This document shows positions 22,970-34,459 of a stretch of 64,000 nt of DNA, in pieces. Within the stretch, counting starts at the first letter, position 1, and the number at the start of each line of letters is the position of its first letter. This DNA comes from Rhodeus uyekii (Eukaryota; Chordata; Actinopteri; Cypriniformes; Acheilognathidae). Location: assembly GCA_037043235.1 (NCBI GenBank), contig JAWRVZ010000492.1:62001-126000 (forward strand), given 5' to 3'. Position numbers and translations under genes: made by a program. A model generated the notes under the pieces. It made no database searches. It had not been told where the DNA came from and was given only the letters and a program-made list of their open reading frames with translations.

Positions 22970-23570
22970 TGATGTCCGATCCTGAGACTTTGGTCTTGTT
23001 CAGCTTTGGTTTTGTCTCGGGATTCAGACACTCATGGTTCGTATGTTTGTCTTTGTTGTGAGTGAACGAGACGAGTGTTTGCTCATTCTCGTGCGCTCTA
23101 CGTCATATGCATGGGCACGGTTTCGGGCTTTGCTCGGGCTGCGTTCTCTCTTGTCTGTGTGTAGCGTTTAGCACATGGTTCGTGTTTACATCGGCTGCGT
23201 GCATTCATGTTGTGTTTTGTGTCTCACTCGCAGTTTATGTTTCACTAGCTGCACACTCTCGTCTTGTTTCTCGGCTTCTGCATGTTTGCATTGGTTCTGT
23301 GTTCGAATCCTATCATTGTGTAACCCCGTCCACCTTGTTCCCTTGTAATAGCTTGATTTGTCCCAGCTGTTTCCCTCATTAGCCGTTCCTCGTGTGTCAC
23401 TATTTAATCCCTTCGTTTTGCTGTCCTGTGCTGTCTGTGGTTTTAATGTTGGAGGTTTTGTTATGTTCTGCCAAGTCGGTCGGTCATAGATTTCCCCCTC
23501 AGGGCAGTTTTGGTTTGTCTTTAGTTTTATTTTTCATTTTATTAAAATTCCTTCCCACCTGCATAATGAG
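22970..23570. repeat. Unclassified dispersed repeat
   Basis: It begins ATGTCCGATCCTGAGACTTT and contains GTCCCAGCTGTTTC and CCCCCTCAGGGCAGTTT phrases. Its first part recurs at 62195-62290 and its second part directly follows each DIRS copy (13255, 32765 and 51056). It has the look of a LINE or LTR tail, but I see no coding motif. Confidence 0.5.
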
Positions 23571-24445
23571 TTCAAGTTCAAGTTCGGTTTATTTATAGAG
23601 CACATTTGAAAATGGTCAAAGGCCAACCAAAGTGCTGTACAACAGGTTGAAGAAAATGAGTCCTCGCACTTCATTCCTGATATTTTGAGTGATTTATAAT
23701 CAAGTTATTGATTTATAATTCAAGTTTTTGAATGACTTCTTCAAATGTATGTACAGGTCATTCTGTCGCTTATGTGACCAATTATTAAAGCATTTACTTT
23801 ACTTCTCTATATTCAAATACTAGGGAAAAAACGATGACTACTATCTGAACCTCTCACTGAGAAAAAGAACATGTTATTAGTATGTTTTGGGGAAAGTTAG
23901 TGCCTAAACCAGTGGCTTTGTTGTTAAACGTGATCGAAGAAGATATGCTTTTGTCCATGAATGGATGTTTTCTAAGTTTATCTATTTTTTTTTTAGACAA
24001 TCACAATCCTTTAACCTTTCATCAGCTTCTGCTGATGCAACTATTCTTCACTAAACTGTTCTTAAATTGGCTGAGCATTTTTTGTATTTTTTAAATAAAG
24101 AAAATTGTAAATGGTTTGAAGTGTTATCATATTGCAGCATTACAGAATGGCCCAACATTCATCTAGAGATGCCCTGAACTGAAAAAGCAAAAAATGTAAA
24201 GCCAAAATCAAATAATTTACATTTATATTGTCAATGGGCTAAACTCATAAACTCAAAATAATTTGAACTGTTATCTGGAATATATTTATTTTGAATTAAA
24301 TTCATTTTCTGTACAAAATGAAATTTGAATTTTCAATTCAAAATTGCAATTTTATTCCACATATCATTTTAAATCAGCCATTACTAAGAATATTAATTAA
24401 TGGTTCCTCAACCAAAGTTTGAAACCTAAAATACACATTTATAAA
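23571..24445. other. Repeated 3' flank of pseudogene A'
   Basis: No gene is seen. About 23575-23650 is a short repeat fragment (TTCAAGTTCGGTTTATTTAT onward). The remainder matches 13640-14180 and 62330-63020. Confidence 0.55.
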
Positions 24446-24449
24446 GTAA

Positions 24450-25530
24450 TTCTTCTTCTTTCTTTTCTATCCATTCAGTCGTATCCGACTCTTGGTGATC
24501 CGATGGATAAACTTCCTCCAATTGTCGCGGTCATTTATGGCCTTCTTTAGGTGTTGGAGAGTCATGTTCGTGTCGTTCTTGACAGCATCCAACCTTGATC
24601 TTGGTCTCTTTTTCGTTTTCCATGCCAAGCATGATAGTTTTTTCCAAAGGAGTCTTCTCTCCTCATTATGTGGCCGAAATATGTAAGCGTCAGTTTAATC
24701 ATAAATGCTTCCAGCGAAAGTTCTGGCTTGATTTGGTTTAGAATTGATTGATTTGTTCTTCTGACAATGCAGGGAATGTGCAAAAGCCTCCGCCAACACC
24801 AGAGTTCGAAGGAATCAATTTTTCAATGGTCATTTTTTTTGATTGTCCAACTTTCACATCCATACACCGCAACAGGAAAGACCATTGCCTCAATGATTCG
24901 TATCTTTGTTGTCAACGAGATGTCCTTGCCCTTCATCACTTTGTCCAAGCTCACCAATGCTTTTCTTCCCAGGAGTAACCATCTTTGTATTTCAGGGCTG
25001 CAATTGCCATCTTGATTTACCTGCGATCCCAGGAAAATAAAATCTTTCACAGTTTCAAGTTCTTCATTGCCTATCCTGAGGTTTTGCAAGATTTCTGTTG
25101 ACATGATTTTTGTCTTTTTCATATTCAGCTTTTGGCCGGCTGCTGCATTTTCTTCTTTGATCTTGACAATCATTGCTTTGAGATCTTTTGCACTTCCTGC
25201 AATTAGGGTTGTGTCATCAGCATGCCGCAGATTATAAATGCTTCTTCCTCCAATTTTGATTCTACATTGAGTATCATTGAGTCCGGATTTTCGTACAATA
25301 TGTTCAGCATAAAGGTTGAACAAATATGGCGACAGGATACAGCCTTGTCAGACACCCTTTGCAACCCTAAACCACTCTGTTTCTCCAAAGGCAGTCCCAA
25401 CTGTTGCTTCAGTGTACAAGTTCTTCATGAGGTTGATCAGGTAGCTTGGCACCCCCATGTCTTTGAGTATATTCCACAACTTTCCATGGTCGGCACAGTC
25501 AAAGGCTTTGGCGTAATCTATAAAACAGAA
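24450..25530 (-). mobile_element. RTE/BovB-like LINE, 5'-truncated
   Basis: Minus-strand frames 25536-25348, 25323-24823 and 24783-24562 together cover the C-terminal part of a reverse transcriptase. Motifs are FIDYAKAFDCADH, LFNLYAE-type, LRHADDTTLI (the catalytic A-D-D), DFIFLGS, VYGCESWT and YFGHIMRR. The 3' end reads ACCAAGAGTCGGATACGACT and then a GAA-rich tail at about 24450, as in RTE/BovB elements. It has frameshifts and a changed ADD context. The corresponding spot in flank D (about 63030-63070) is empty, so this is a separate insertion into the A' flank. Confidence 0.75.
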
Positions 25531-25534
25531 ATAC

Positions 25535-26870
25535 AATTACTTTAAAATTACCTTGATGTGTGCTTTGGATATATTGGCTTATTAGAGGCAAAATTCTTTT
25601 CATCTCAAACTCTTTTAAGCTAGTTACGGAAAATAAATCTATTTAAATAAAATAAGAGGAAATAGGTGAATTTAAAAAGACAGGAGAGTAATGGTTTGAA
25701 TGTTAAGTTCATTCTGAAGCAGTCTTAACACAGTTTCATTTTACTGTAATATGCAAGTAGACTGATGCATCAAGTGTGTGTGTCTCTGTGTGTGTGAGAG
25801 AGTGTGTGTTTCTCCTCTGTCCATCTTCATTCACTTCTGTGGGATCATCATCTTCATAAAGAAAACTGTGATTAATGCAGAGCTACAGGCTTGAGAACAT
25901 TAATGTTGTTTTAATGAGTTTACACACACTTGTCTACTAATAATCATTACAGATCTTTATCACATTCTAATTTTGCACTTCAAAATCAATTTATATTATT
26001 GTACTTCAAATGTGGTTAGTAACGGCATCAAAACGTTTAAAAGCCTTTACCTCAGTGTTTTCCTCCAGCTTTCTTTCAGCCTATGCGTTTTGGATTGAAA
26101 GAAAAGAAATGACCAAAAAAAAAGCATTTTTCAGTCTATATATTAATAGTCTATTTAGTCTAATTTATATAGTCTATTTAGTCTATATATTTGTATTCAT
26201 TTTTAATACAAATATATAGACTAAATGTTAAACTAAAACTATCGCTATAGTAACTAAAGGTTTTTCATGATTTTTTTCAGTTAATAATAATATTCCATCA
26301 AATTATATAATCCTTACATATTATGAATAAAGAATTTTAAATTAATTAAAAAAAGTGGAGCTCAACAAAAACATCTTAAAATAAAAACTGAATTTATAAA
26401 TTTTAAACTTAAATTGAAACATTTAAATGTATGAATTCCAATGAAATAGTTTTAAATGGCCCGTTAAGATTGATAGAAAACGTTTTTATTAAGCTCTGTT
26501 TTTATTTTATATATTTTTCACTCATTTAAAATTCTTAATTCATAGTAAAAAGTTGCACTCCAATTGAAAAAAAATCAGGAGGGTTGCTGGCGGCACACTG
26601 AATCCAATAAACACTGATGAAGTCATTCATTAAGCCAGTTGACAAATGACACAAAATGCTGTTCATTTAAAATATTTTGCGCCATTTATGTCAATCAATA
26701 TGAAAATAAATTAAAAAAATAAAATAATCAACAAGCCAATCATTCATTAAAATATTTTAGTCACAGGTATACATTAGTACACATGAGTCACTATAGTTCA
26801 GATATTTATGACTGAGAAAAATCCAAAAGATAAAAATACATAAATTAAGAATAATGACTGAAGCAAGCGT
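25535..26870. other. 3' flank of A' with the CCP3-CCP11 region deleted
   Basis: The order of sequences follows genes A-C but lacks exons 5 to 14. After an AT-rich stretch with TAGTCTATTTAGTCTA-type short repeats (26130-26230), it jumps from the region that lies beyond exon 13 in other copies to the CCP2 exons. No coding exon is seen here. Confidence 0.6.
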
Positions 26871-26872
26871 AC

Positions 26873-27791
26873 CCTCACACACAGGGAGAGTATTGTCCCA
26901 TCCTTCTGATCTGCAGGTACGATGATTGATTCTGCTTATTTCAAAGCTGTGAACACAAGTATGAGTATTAAACTGAAAAGAACAATAGAAAACATTAAAA
27001 AGCATAAAGTACATTTACCCTTTATTGCAAGTATACACCACTGTTGCTCCAAACACAAATTCTGACCTTCAAGAAGTTTAAATTCACTGTTTGGTATGTC
27101 GCCTGGGTTACTGCACTTTTTCTCTGCAGAAATCAAACAAGTTTTACATTATGCCATTAATTTAATAACAAAAATAATTTGGTCATTGGTGAATTTTCTC
27201 ACTTTTACATTGCTGCGCAAGGGTTGTCTTGCATTGTCCTTTTTCACACTGTAATGCATATATGCCAGTAAAACCTATCATGCAGTTCACTTTAACTCTT
27301 TCACCATGTTTGTATGAAGGTTTCTCAACTAGTTCTATGTCTTTATGTGTAATGGTCTCTCGAAGACAGTCTGAGAAACACAAACAAATGTTACTCAAAC
27401 ACAAAACTGTCATGTACATTAAATACTGAAGTACATGCAAAACATTTACATTTATGCATTTGGCAGACGCTTTTATCCAAAGCGACTTACATTGTCAATG
27501 TGTACATTGAATACATTCTAATCAGTTTTTGCTTTCCCTGGGAATCAAACCCATGACCTAGGCGTTGCAAGCACCACTCTCTACTGTTTGAGCTACAGGA
27601 AATCTAAACACTAAAACTACAGTCAAATATTTTGGGAATAGCATATAATATATATGAGTCAATACAATTAAATTGAAAAGACATTCAAAGAAATAAAAAC
27701 AACTAAACCGCTTGCCTTGACATTTGGCAAAATTGGAGGAAACTTGAAGGAAACAAAAGACGAAGCCGAGGAGTTTTACAGGAACTCTCAT
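26873..27791 (-). pseudogene. Truncated factor H-like pseudogene A'
   Basis: Only four exons survive: 27716-27791 (signal peptide, two codons longer than in A-C), 27203-27370 (CCP1), 27019-27123 (first half of CCP2) and 26873-26946 (second half). The third has lost one C in the run at about 27066, so it is 105 instead of 106 bases and shifts the frame. In CCP1 the otherwise conserved tryptophan before the last cysteine is a cysteine (G-Q-C-K instead of G-Q-W-K). CCP3 to CCP11 and the last exon are deleted and the poly(A) hexamer is altered. An intact product is not possible. Confidence 0.85.
27443..27601 (-). mobile_element. tRNA-derived SINE in intron 1 of A'
   Basis: Same element and position as at 19412-19557. 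This copy keeps the fullest tail, ending in CATAAATGTAAATG on the minus strand. Confidence 0.7.
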
Positions 27792-27861
27792 TTTGATCTC
27801 AATTCACAAGTATCTTTTTTTGGTCTGTCTCCGATACTCTTGCCTGCTTGGAGATCAACAA

Positions 27862-27875
27862 GTTAATCATTTACC
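27862..27875 (-). promoter_or_regulatory. HNF1-like site upstream of A'
   Basis: GGTAAATGATTAAC on the minus strand has a single mismatch to the HNF1 consensus and lies 71-84 bp before the ATG. It is the best match of the four copies, although the gene itself is dead. Confidence 0.4.
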
Positions 27876-27879
27876 AAAG

Positions 27880-29355
27880 TCAAAAAAAGGTTTTTCTTAC
27901 ACCAGACCACTCTGCACAAGCAATATTTGCTGGAAATTATTATTTTTAAATGTCATATGATGTAACAATTTGAATTTGTCATTTAGACACCAAAATAAAA
28001 GTTTGTTGAGAGTCACTTTTATTTAACACGTAAACAGGAAGCAAAGGGCCAGTTCCAAAATAATGTTCTCTGAATTCTGTATCTTATTTCTGGTAAAGTT
28101 TTTCACTGATCCTTTTTCTTCTTGCATGAAATCATATAGTGCATTATGTGGTGAATGAATCTGTTCCATAGAACGTCAGAAATGAGTAAGATTGAAGATG
28201 ATTCACAACACTTTCAAACATTGCAAATGTACAGTTATTGCAAAATGAATCTGTAACTGCCATTACAAAGAACTGAGCAATCTATTGAAATTAAAATACG
28301 ACTGACTGCTTAAATTGGGGTTGACTTATGACCTAGAGCAGCGGTCCCCAACCCCCGGTCGCGGACCAGTCCGTCGATGAAATGTTACCAGGCCGCGGAG
28401 CGCATTCGCTGTGGCGCTGTGACTATGGAGGCGTTTGAACAGTCTTGCGCTTGCACAACCCCATCCCCCCCCCCCCCCCATCAACAATCTCGAGCGGGCA
28501 CTGGTCCGCGGCAAAATTATCACGTTTACCGGTTCGCGGCACAAAAAAGGTTGGGGACCACTGACCTAGAGGATCCTCCTCATCTCACATTGTAAAAAAA
28601 GAAGAGAAAAAAAGTTGGAAATGTAAATTCTGGATGTCATTTACTGGATCTTACATGCTGAACTTTTGGTCTTTAACTTTATGTTTCAAATGTTTGTCAT
28701 GAGATAAAAGATTCTTGGCACACAACGAATGTTTCTTGTGCTGTAGAAAGGGTCCAAATAGTGTTATAATATTAATTTCTCCCTCCACCCCATGCAACGT
28801 TTAAATTTATGATTGAATGCAGTTTCTTAAATAAATAAAAAATAGACCATGATTTCTGGTGTATTGAAGGAGAAAATAAAACCTTGTAATATGATGAACA
28901 CCACACCATGTCCTTTCTGATTCTGTCCAGGAAACAAGATAGATTTGGCAGTGGTTTACATTCTGCAAAAATAAAAAATCTACTAAGCATCCAAGTCTCT
29001 CAACACTGACCTATGTTGTCATTTGAGCAGCCCACACAGCGCCCTGAAGTGGTGATTCAGCAGAGAACAACTGACTTGCCAGCTCTTTGTCACACCTCTT
29101 GCCACTGTTTTAGAACAGGCTCATAAATGCTATCTGAGCAGAGATCAAGGGAGCGGACACATAACCAACTAGTTCTAACTTTCTTTAGCGAGAGGAGGCC
29201 TAATAACCTTCGTATTGCTTTCAAGGAGGCTTTACAGAGCACTTACATCTTGCAAATGCGATCCAAGTAGAGCTTAAGGGACCAAAGGCCTCACCAAATA
29301 AGTGTAATTCTCTTTATCATGAGGAAGCCTGACAACGCACACCATAGCTAAGGAA
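27880..29355. other. Repeated 5' flank of A'
   Basis: No gene is seen. It matches 39200-40555 and 57780-59095 apart from a 225-bp hAT insertion, and stops abruptly at about 29355 where DIRS copy B begins. A region equal to 39980-40110 of flank B is missing. Confidence 0.55.
28339..28563. mobile_element. Non-autonomous hAT element, 225 bp
   Basis: The terminal inverted repeats are CAGCGGTCCCCAACC and GGTTGGGGACCACTG. It is flanked by an exact 8-bp direct repeat, ACCTAGAG (28331-28338 and 28564-28571), the length expected for hAT. The matching flanks of genes B (near 39635) and C (near 58145) carry a single ACCTAGAG and no element. It has no coding capacity. Confidence 0.9.
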
Positions 29356-29739
29356 TAGCTAAGCTGGTGTAAGGGCGCATTCAGCGGTGTGATGAAAACC
29401 AGTTCCCCTGCACGCAGAGTGCAACGTTTCACCCCTCAGTGCTTCAGTTGAACAGTTCCCTAAAAGAGCAGCACGGACGATCAGCATCTTTTTCAAGACG
29501 TCTTTTTGTCTGTGTGTTTCTGGATGGGGTCGATTCCGACCTCATCTGATGGCCACGAGCGCTGTCTCACGTGTCTGTGTAAACATCAGGCTCCGTCCTG
29601 AGCGCTCGCGGTTGTACGATTGGTCTCTGGGGGTTGCGTGTGGTTCATAGCCAGGAATGGCATGCAATTGTGGTGCGCTCGTGCCCACAAAGTGCTGCCA
29701 TCTGACGGAATTGTTGGCATCTCCTGTCCAAGGCAAGTA

Positions 29740-30118
29740 AGACAATGGTAGCCCTGGCTGCTAAGGCTTTCAGTGACGCTGGACAGGCCGCCACTCCCCT
29801 GCATGCCATGGCCATCCTGCAGGCACATTAGGCAAAACTCAAGGAGCAGCACAAGGGAAGTTCTGAGCTGGGGTTTTTGCAGGAGCCGCGCACTGCGACC
29901 GACTTCACCCTCTGGGTGTTGACTGTCAAGGCGTGGGCCAGATGATGTCCACTCCAGTGGTCCAGGAACATTGTTGCTGGTCGGACCTGGCTAAGAGGGA
30001 TGCTGACAAAGTTCGCTTTCTCGACACCCTATCTCCCAGGGCGGCCTCCTGGCAGGTGTCTCCCTGGGGCTATAAGGGGAAACCTCCCCTCCAACCCAGG
30101 CCTCCTGCAGGAAGGTAA
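29740..30118 (+). pseudogene. DIRS gag remnant (copy B)
   Basis: This is a gag-like trace. One frame resembles the 9292-9440 coding trace of copy A (blocks such as ALAAKAFS and SPLHAMAILQAH). It continues in another frame to 30118 with QEHCCWSDLAKRDADK and FLDTLSPRAASWQ. Frame changes prevent a full product. This is the only copy with the middle gag section. Confidence 0.6.
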
Positions 30119-31425
30119 CGCAGCCCATCCAGACCCACTAAGTCCTTAAAAAGAACAAAGCGGCCTGAGACGGGTGGTCCGGAGGTGGAAGGAGCTGCTC
30201 TATGCCGGGAGGTGGTGGACGCACCAATCCTTCCCCTGGAGGAGGGCCAGGTGGAGAATATTATTTAATCTTTCTGTTCCGCCACAATTTAAAAAAAAGA
30301 GCAGTTTCCTCTACCTCTGGGTCACACTGGGCTTGAGCTGACAGTAAGCGACGCCCTGCTTCCCCTCAGCCGGCCTCTCAATCGCCACAGACAGGGAGTC
30401 GGCGTCTTAAAGACGCTCTGCTTCCTTATGCCTCCCTCCCCAGCCCCTCACGGGGTCTACCGAGCCAGGTAAGTGCACCACACTCACAGCCTGTACTCCG
30501 GGATGCTATCTTTCCCGGGTCAGGCCTCAAAGCTCCCTGCTGCCCCCCCGCGGGTACATCTGTCGTCCCTTTGGTGACACTCGTTCTGAGCTTGGGAGCC
30601 TGGCTAGTGCTTCCCACTCCGTCTTGTTGGCTCAGTTGGACAATCAGACTCGAATGTGCGATTCAGCTCGCCAGGCGGACCCCCAGATTCAGCGGCGTTC
30701 TGTCTACCTCCGTGCCAGGCAAGGACGCCCCTGTACTGCCGGCGGAGATTGCTGTCCTCTTGGCGAAGGGTGCAATCGAGCATGTCCCTCTGGCCGAGAT
30801 TAAGTCAGGGCTTCGCAGAGCCCCTACTTCATCATTCCCAAGAAAGGCGGTGGGTTACAACCAATCCTGGATCTGAGTGTCTTGAATCGGACACTGCTCA
30901 AGCTCCCATTCAAAATGCTAACACAGAGACGCATCCTCACATAAATCCACTCCCAGGACTGGTTTGCAGCAATCGACCTGAAGGACACTCACTTTCATGT
31001 CTCAGTACTCCCTTGTCCAGAACTCCAATGGAGACTCCACCCCCAGGTGGTTCAGCTGATCTGGAGTCAATTCGGGGAGGCACAGGTAGACCTGTTGCTT
31101 CCTGGGAATCCTCCCACTGCCAGTTGTTCTTTTCCCTGACCGACAGGACCCTCGGCACAGATGCATTGGCACACAGCTGGCCCCGGGGCCGACGCAAATA
31201 TGCATTTCCCCCAGTGAGCCTGTGAGCCGCAGAGCCTGTGCAAGGTCAGGGAGGACGAGGAGCAGGTCTTACTAGTTCCACCGTATTGGCCCAACCAGAC
31301 CTGGTTTCCAGAACTCTCGCTCCTCGCGACAGCCCCTCCCTGGCGCATTTCCTTGAGGAAGGATCTACTTTCTCAGGAACAGGGCACCACTGGCACCCGC
31401 GTCCAGATCTCTGGAGCCTCTACGT

Positions 31426-31960
31426 GTGGCCTCTCCTCCTTCGGTCAGCGAATCCTGCCTTGAGTTCGGGCCGGACTTGTCTCACGTTTTCCTGAGACCC
31501 CGGCTTGGATATGTGCCCAAAGTTCCCACCACTCCCTTTCGGAACCAGGTGGTGAACTTGCAAGCTCTGCCCTGGGAGGAGGCAGACCCAGCCCTCGCGT
31601 TGCTGTGTCCCATCCGCGTGTTTATGTGGACCGCACGCAGAGCGTCAGAAGCTCTGAGCAGCTCTTTGTCTGTTTTGGGGGACAGCAGAAGGGAAAGGCT
31701 GTCTCCAAACAGAGGTTGGCCCACTAGGTAGTGGATGCCTTCGTCCTGGCATACCAGTCTCAGGGCGAGCCGTGCCCCCTGGGTGTGAGGGCTCAGTCCA
31801 AATGGGGTGTTGCTTCCTCCTAGGTTTTGGCGCATGGTGCCTCTCTGACAGACATCTAATACATTTGCCTCTCTGCTGGGTGACATCTAATACATTTGCA
31901 AGATTTTGCAATCTCCGAGTGGAGTCAGTTTCTTCCTGTGTGCCAGGAACAAACAGGTGG
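31426..31960 (+). pseudogene. DIRS tyrosine recombinase remnant (copy B)
   Basis: The frame 31426-31731 carries the LSHVFLRPRLGYVPK and VNLQALPWEEADPALALLCP blocks, but its upstream half is deleted at the 31430 junction. The C-terminal section between about 31765 and 31890 contains a frame change and a partial internal duplication (an ACATCTAATACATTTGC phrase appears twice). Confidence 0.65.
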
Positions 31961-32775
31961 TGTTTGGAAGAACAGGCTCGGTGTCCTGCTTGCAGCGCCA
32001 CTCCCCCTTAACAGGGGGATACGAGCGCTTGTCTACTCCTCAGGTGAGTTCTCCGTCTGGCGAACCCTGATTCGAGTTAATCCTGCATCCTTCGGTGAGG
32101 ATGTGGCGGAGGCGTCTGACGCCAGGCCCAGTGCTCGTGTGCATGCCCCGATGGTCAGCCTGCCCATATTTCCCTCTTGGTAAACCCGTGTCTTTCTCTT
32201 GGCAGTTCTGCTCTGCCGGTCTCTTTGGTACATGTTCCTCCCTGGGAGTAGGACCTACCGTAGAGACTTTCCATATGTCGTACTGCCCCTCGGGTCAGTC
32301 CATATATGTATTACCGCACATTAACTCCCCAGAGGGCAGGGTGTGGTCTCCGTAGCATCCCCCATTGGACGCTTTCCCAGCGTTAACAGCACTGATTGAG
32401 CTGAATAGTGGGAATTGAGACCTGAAGCACTCTTCCCCCGTGAAATGTCATGTTAAGGAACAGCAGCTTGATCCTCGCAGTATGTCCTGTCTCTTCCATC
32501 CAGACTGGCATGGAGGAATAAGCTCGGGCTTACTTGGGGCGCTGGGTAGGTTACGACTACGTGAGAGCAGTTGCCTAAGGGCACGCCATAGCTTGCCAAC
32601 ATCTGCATCTCCAATATTCATAACGGTTCAGTGCTTATGGCATTTTCCATAGGGACCCGATGACATCAGTCCGACGTAATGTCGAACGTGACTGACTGAT
32701 AGAGAACGTCTAGGTTACTGATGTAACCCCCGTTCCCTGAAGGAGGGAACGGAGATGTTACGTCCCCTTGCCACT

Positions 32776-34240
32776 TGCATTGGTTCTTTGTTCGAATTGT
32801 GTCATTGTGTAAGCCCGTCCATCTTGGTCCCTTGTTATAGTTTGATTTGTCCCAGCGGTTTCTCTCATGTGTCACTACTTAATCCCTTCGTGTTTGCTGT
32901 CCTGTGCTGTCTGTGGTTTTAATGTTGGAGGCTTTGTCTTGTTCTGCAAAATCTTGTCAAGTTAGTCGGTCCTAAATTTCCCCCTCAGGGCAGTTTAGGT
33001 TTGTCTTTAGTTTTAATTTTAGTTTTATAAAAATTCCTTCTCATCTGCATATTGTCCTCACACTTCATTCCTGACATGGAGTGATTTATGAAGTTATTGA
33101 TTTTTAAAGTATTTGAATGACTTCAAGTTTTTGTACAGGTCATTCTGTTGCATGTGACCAATCATTAAACCATTTACTTTTCTATATTCAAACACTAGAG
33201 AACAACAATGAAATTATCTGAACTTCTAACTGAGAGAAAGAACATGTTAGCATGTTTTGGGGAAAAGTTAGTACCTAAACCAGTTGCCTCATTAACCATC
33301 TGATCAAAGAGGATATGCTTTTGTCTAAGTGAATCTGTTTAGGACAACCACAATCCTTTAACCTTTTATCAGCTTCTGCTGATGAAACTATTGTTGACTA
33401 AAATGTTTTCAAATTGGCTAAACTTCTGACTCTGAGATTCTCACTTGTCGATGTTAAAAATAGAAAATTGTAAGTGGTTTTAAGTGTTATCATATTGCAG
33501 CTTAAAAGAATTGCTCAATATTTATCTAGAGATGCCCTGAACTAAAAAAAGTCAAAATCAAATAATTTACATTTATATTGTCAATTGGCTAAACTCAAAA
33601 TAATTTGAACCATTCTCTGGAAAATATCTGTACAAAATATTTACAATTCAAAAATTACGATATTTGGAATAAAGTCATTTTTAATCAGCCATTACTGAGA
33701 ATGAATTACGCTGTTCCTCAACCAAAAGTACACAGTAATACAACTACAACACCTATATGAATTTGCTTACCTTGATGTGTGCTGAATATATTGATTTAGA
33801 GGCAAAATTCTATTCAGCTCAAAGTCTTTTAAGCCAGAAAAGACGAGAGAGTAATGGTTTTAATGTCAAGTTTATTCTGAAGCAGTGTTAACAGTTTTAT
33901 TTTATTGTGTAGTTTAAGTGCGTGTTACTCCTGCAGCAACGTCTGTCCATCTTCATTCACATCTGTGGGATCATCAAAACTATGATTAATGCAGAGCTAT
34001 AGGCTTGAGGACATTAATGCTTTTAATGTTGAGTTTAAAGACACTTGTCTAATAATCATTACAGATCTTTATCCCATTCTGATTTTAACTACAAAATATA
34101 TTGTAATTCAAATGTGGTTAGTAACGACATCCAAACGTTTAATAGTTCTTACTCAAGCTGTCTTTCAGCTTATGGGTGCTGGATGAAAAAAAGAAATTAC
34201 AAAAAAAAACATTACAATTTAATGTTGGAGCAATTAACCG
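32776..34240. other. Repeated 3' flank of gene B
   Basis: No gene is seen. It is nearly collinear with 13255-14700 and 51056-52490. The candidate poly(A) signal for gene B lies at 33871-33876 (minus strand). Confidence 0.6.
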
Positions 34241-34242
34241 GG

Positions 34243-34244
<2 letters not shown>

Positions 34245-34276
<32 letters not shown>

Positions 34277-34364
34277 GTTGCTGGGGGAAACAAGGACACA
34301 CAAAGGGTCGGATTAAAAAGCCAAACGGGTACACGGCCCACAGGCCATAGTTTGCCCACCCCTG
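34245..34364 (-). mobile_element. hAT-like fragment with a 30-base G tract
   Basis: Same fragment as at 14703-14815. Here the G run covers 34245-34274, longer than in copy A. Confidence 0.5.
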
Positions 34365-34459
34365 ATGACCTCAATTCACATAGAAATGAAAATACACAAA
34401 CGCATATAAATAGCGCCATTTACAATGTTATAATGACTATGTACAATCTGGCCAAAATT

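Larger units (their letters stand above)
29356..32775 (+). mobile_element. DIRS-type retrotransposon, copy B (defective)
   Basis: It joins the A' flank at about 29356 and matches copy A from 8889 onward, so the left terminus is missing. It retains a gag section lost in A (about 29924-30266). It has lost RT and RNase H coding between 31020 and 31025 (about 900 bp relative to A) and a recombinase section at about 31430. The right end still carries a complementary region with a CGTTCCCT..AGGGAACG hairpin (32729-32751) that A lacks. None of its genes is complete. Confidence 0.85.

Noticed and set aside
23062..23598. Cysteine-rich open frames in the dispersed repeat
   Set aside because: The same sequence recurs with indels after each DIRS copy and the frames are not conserved between copies.
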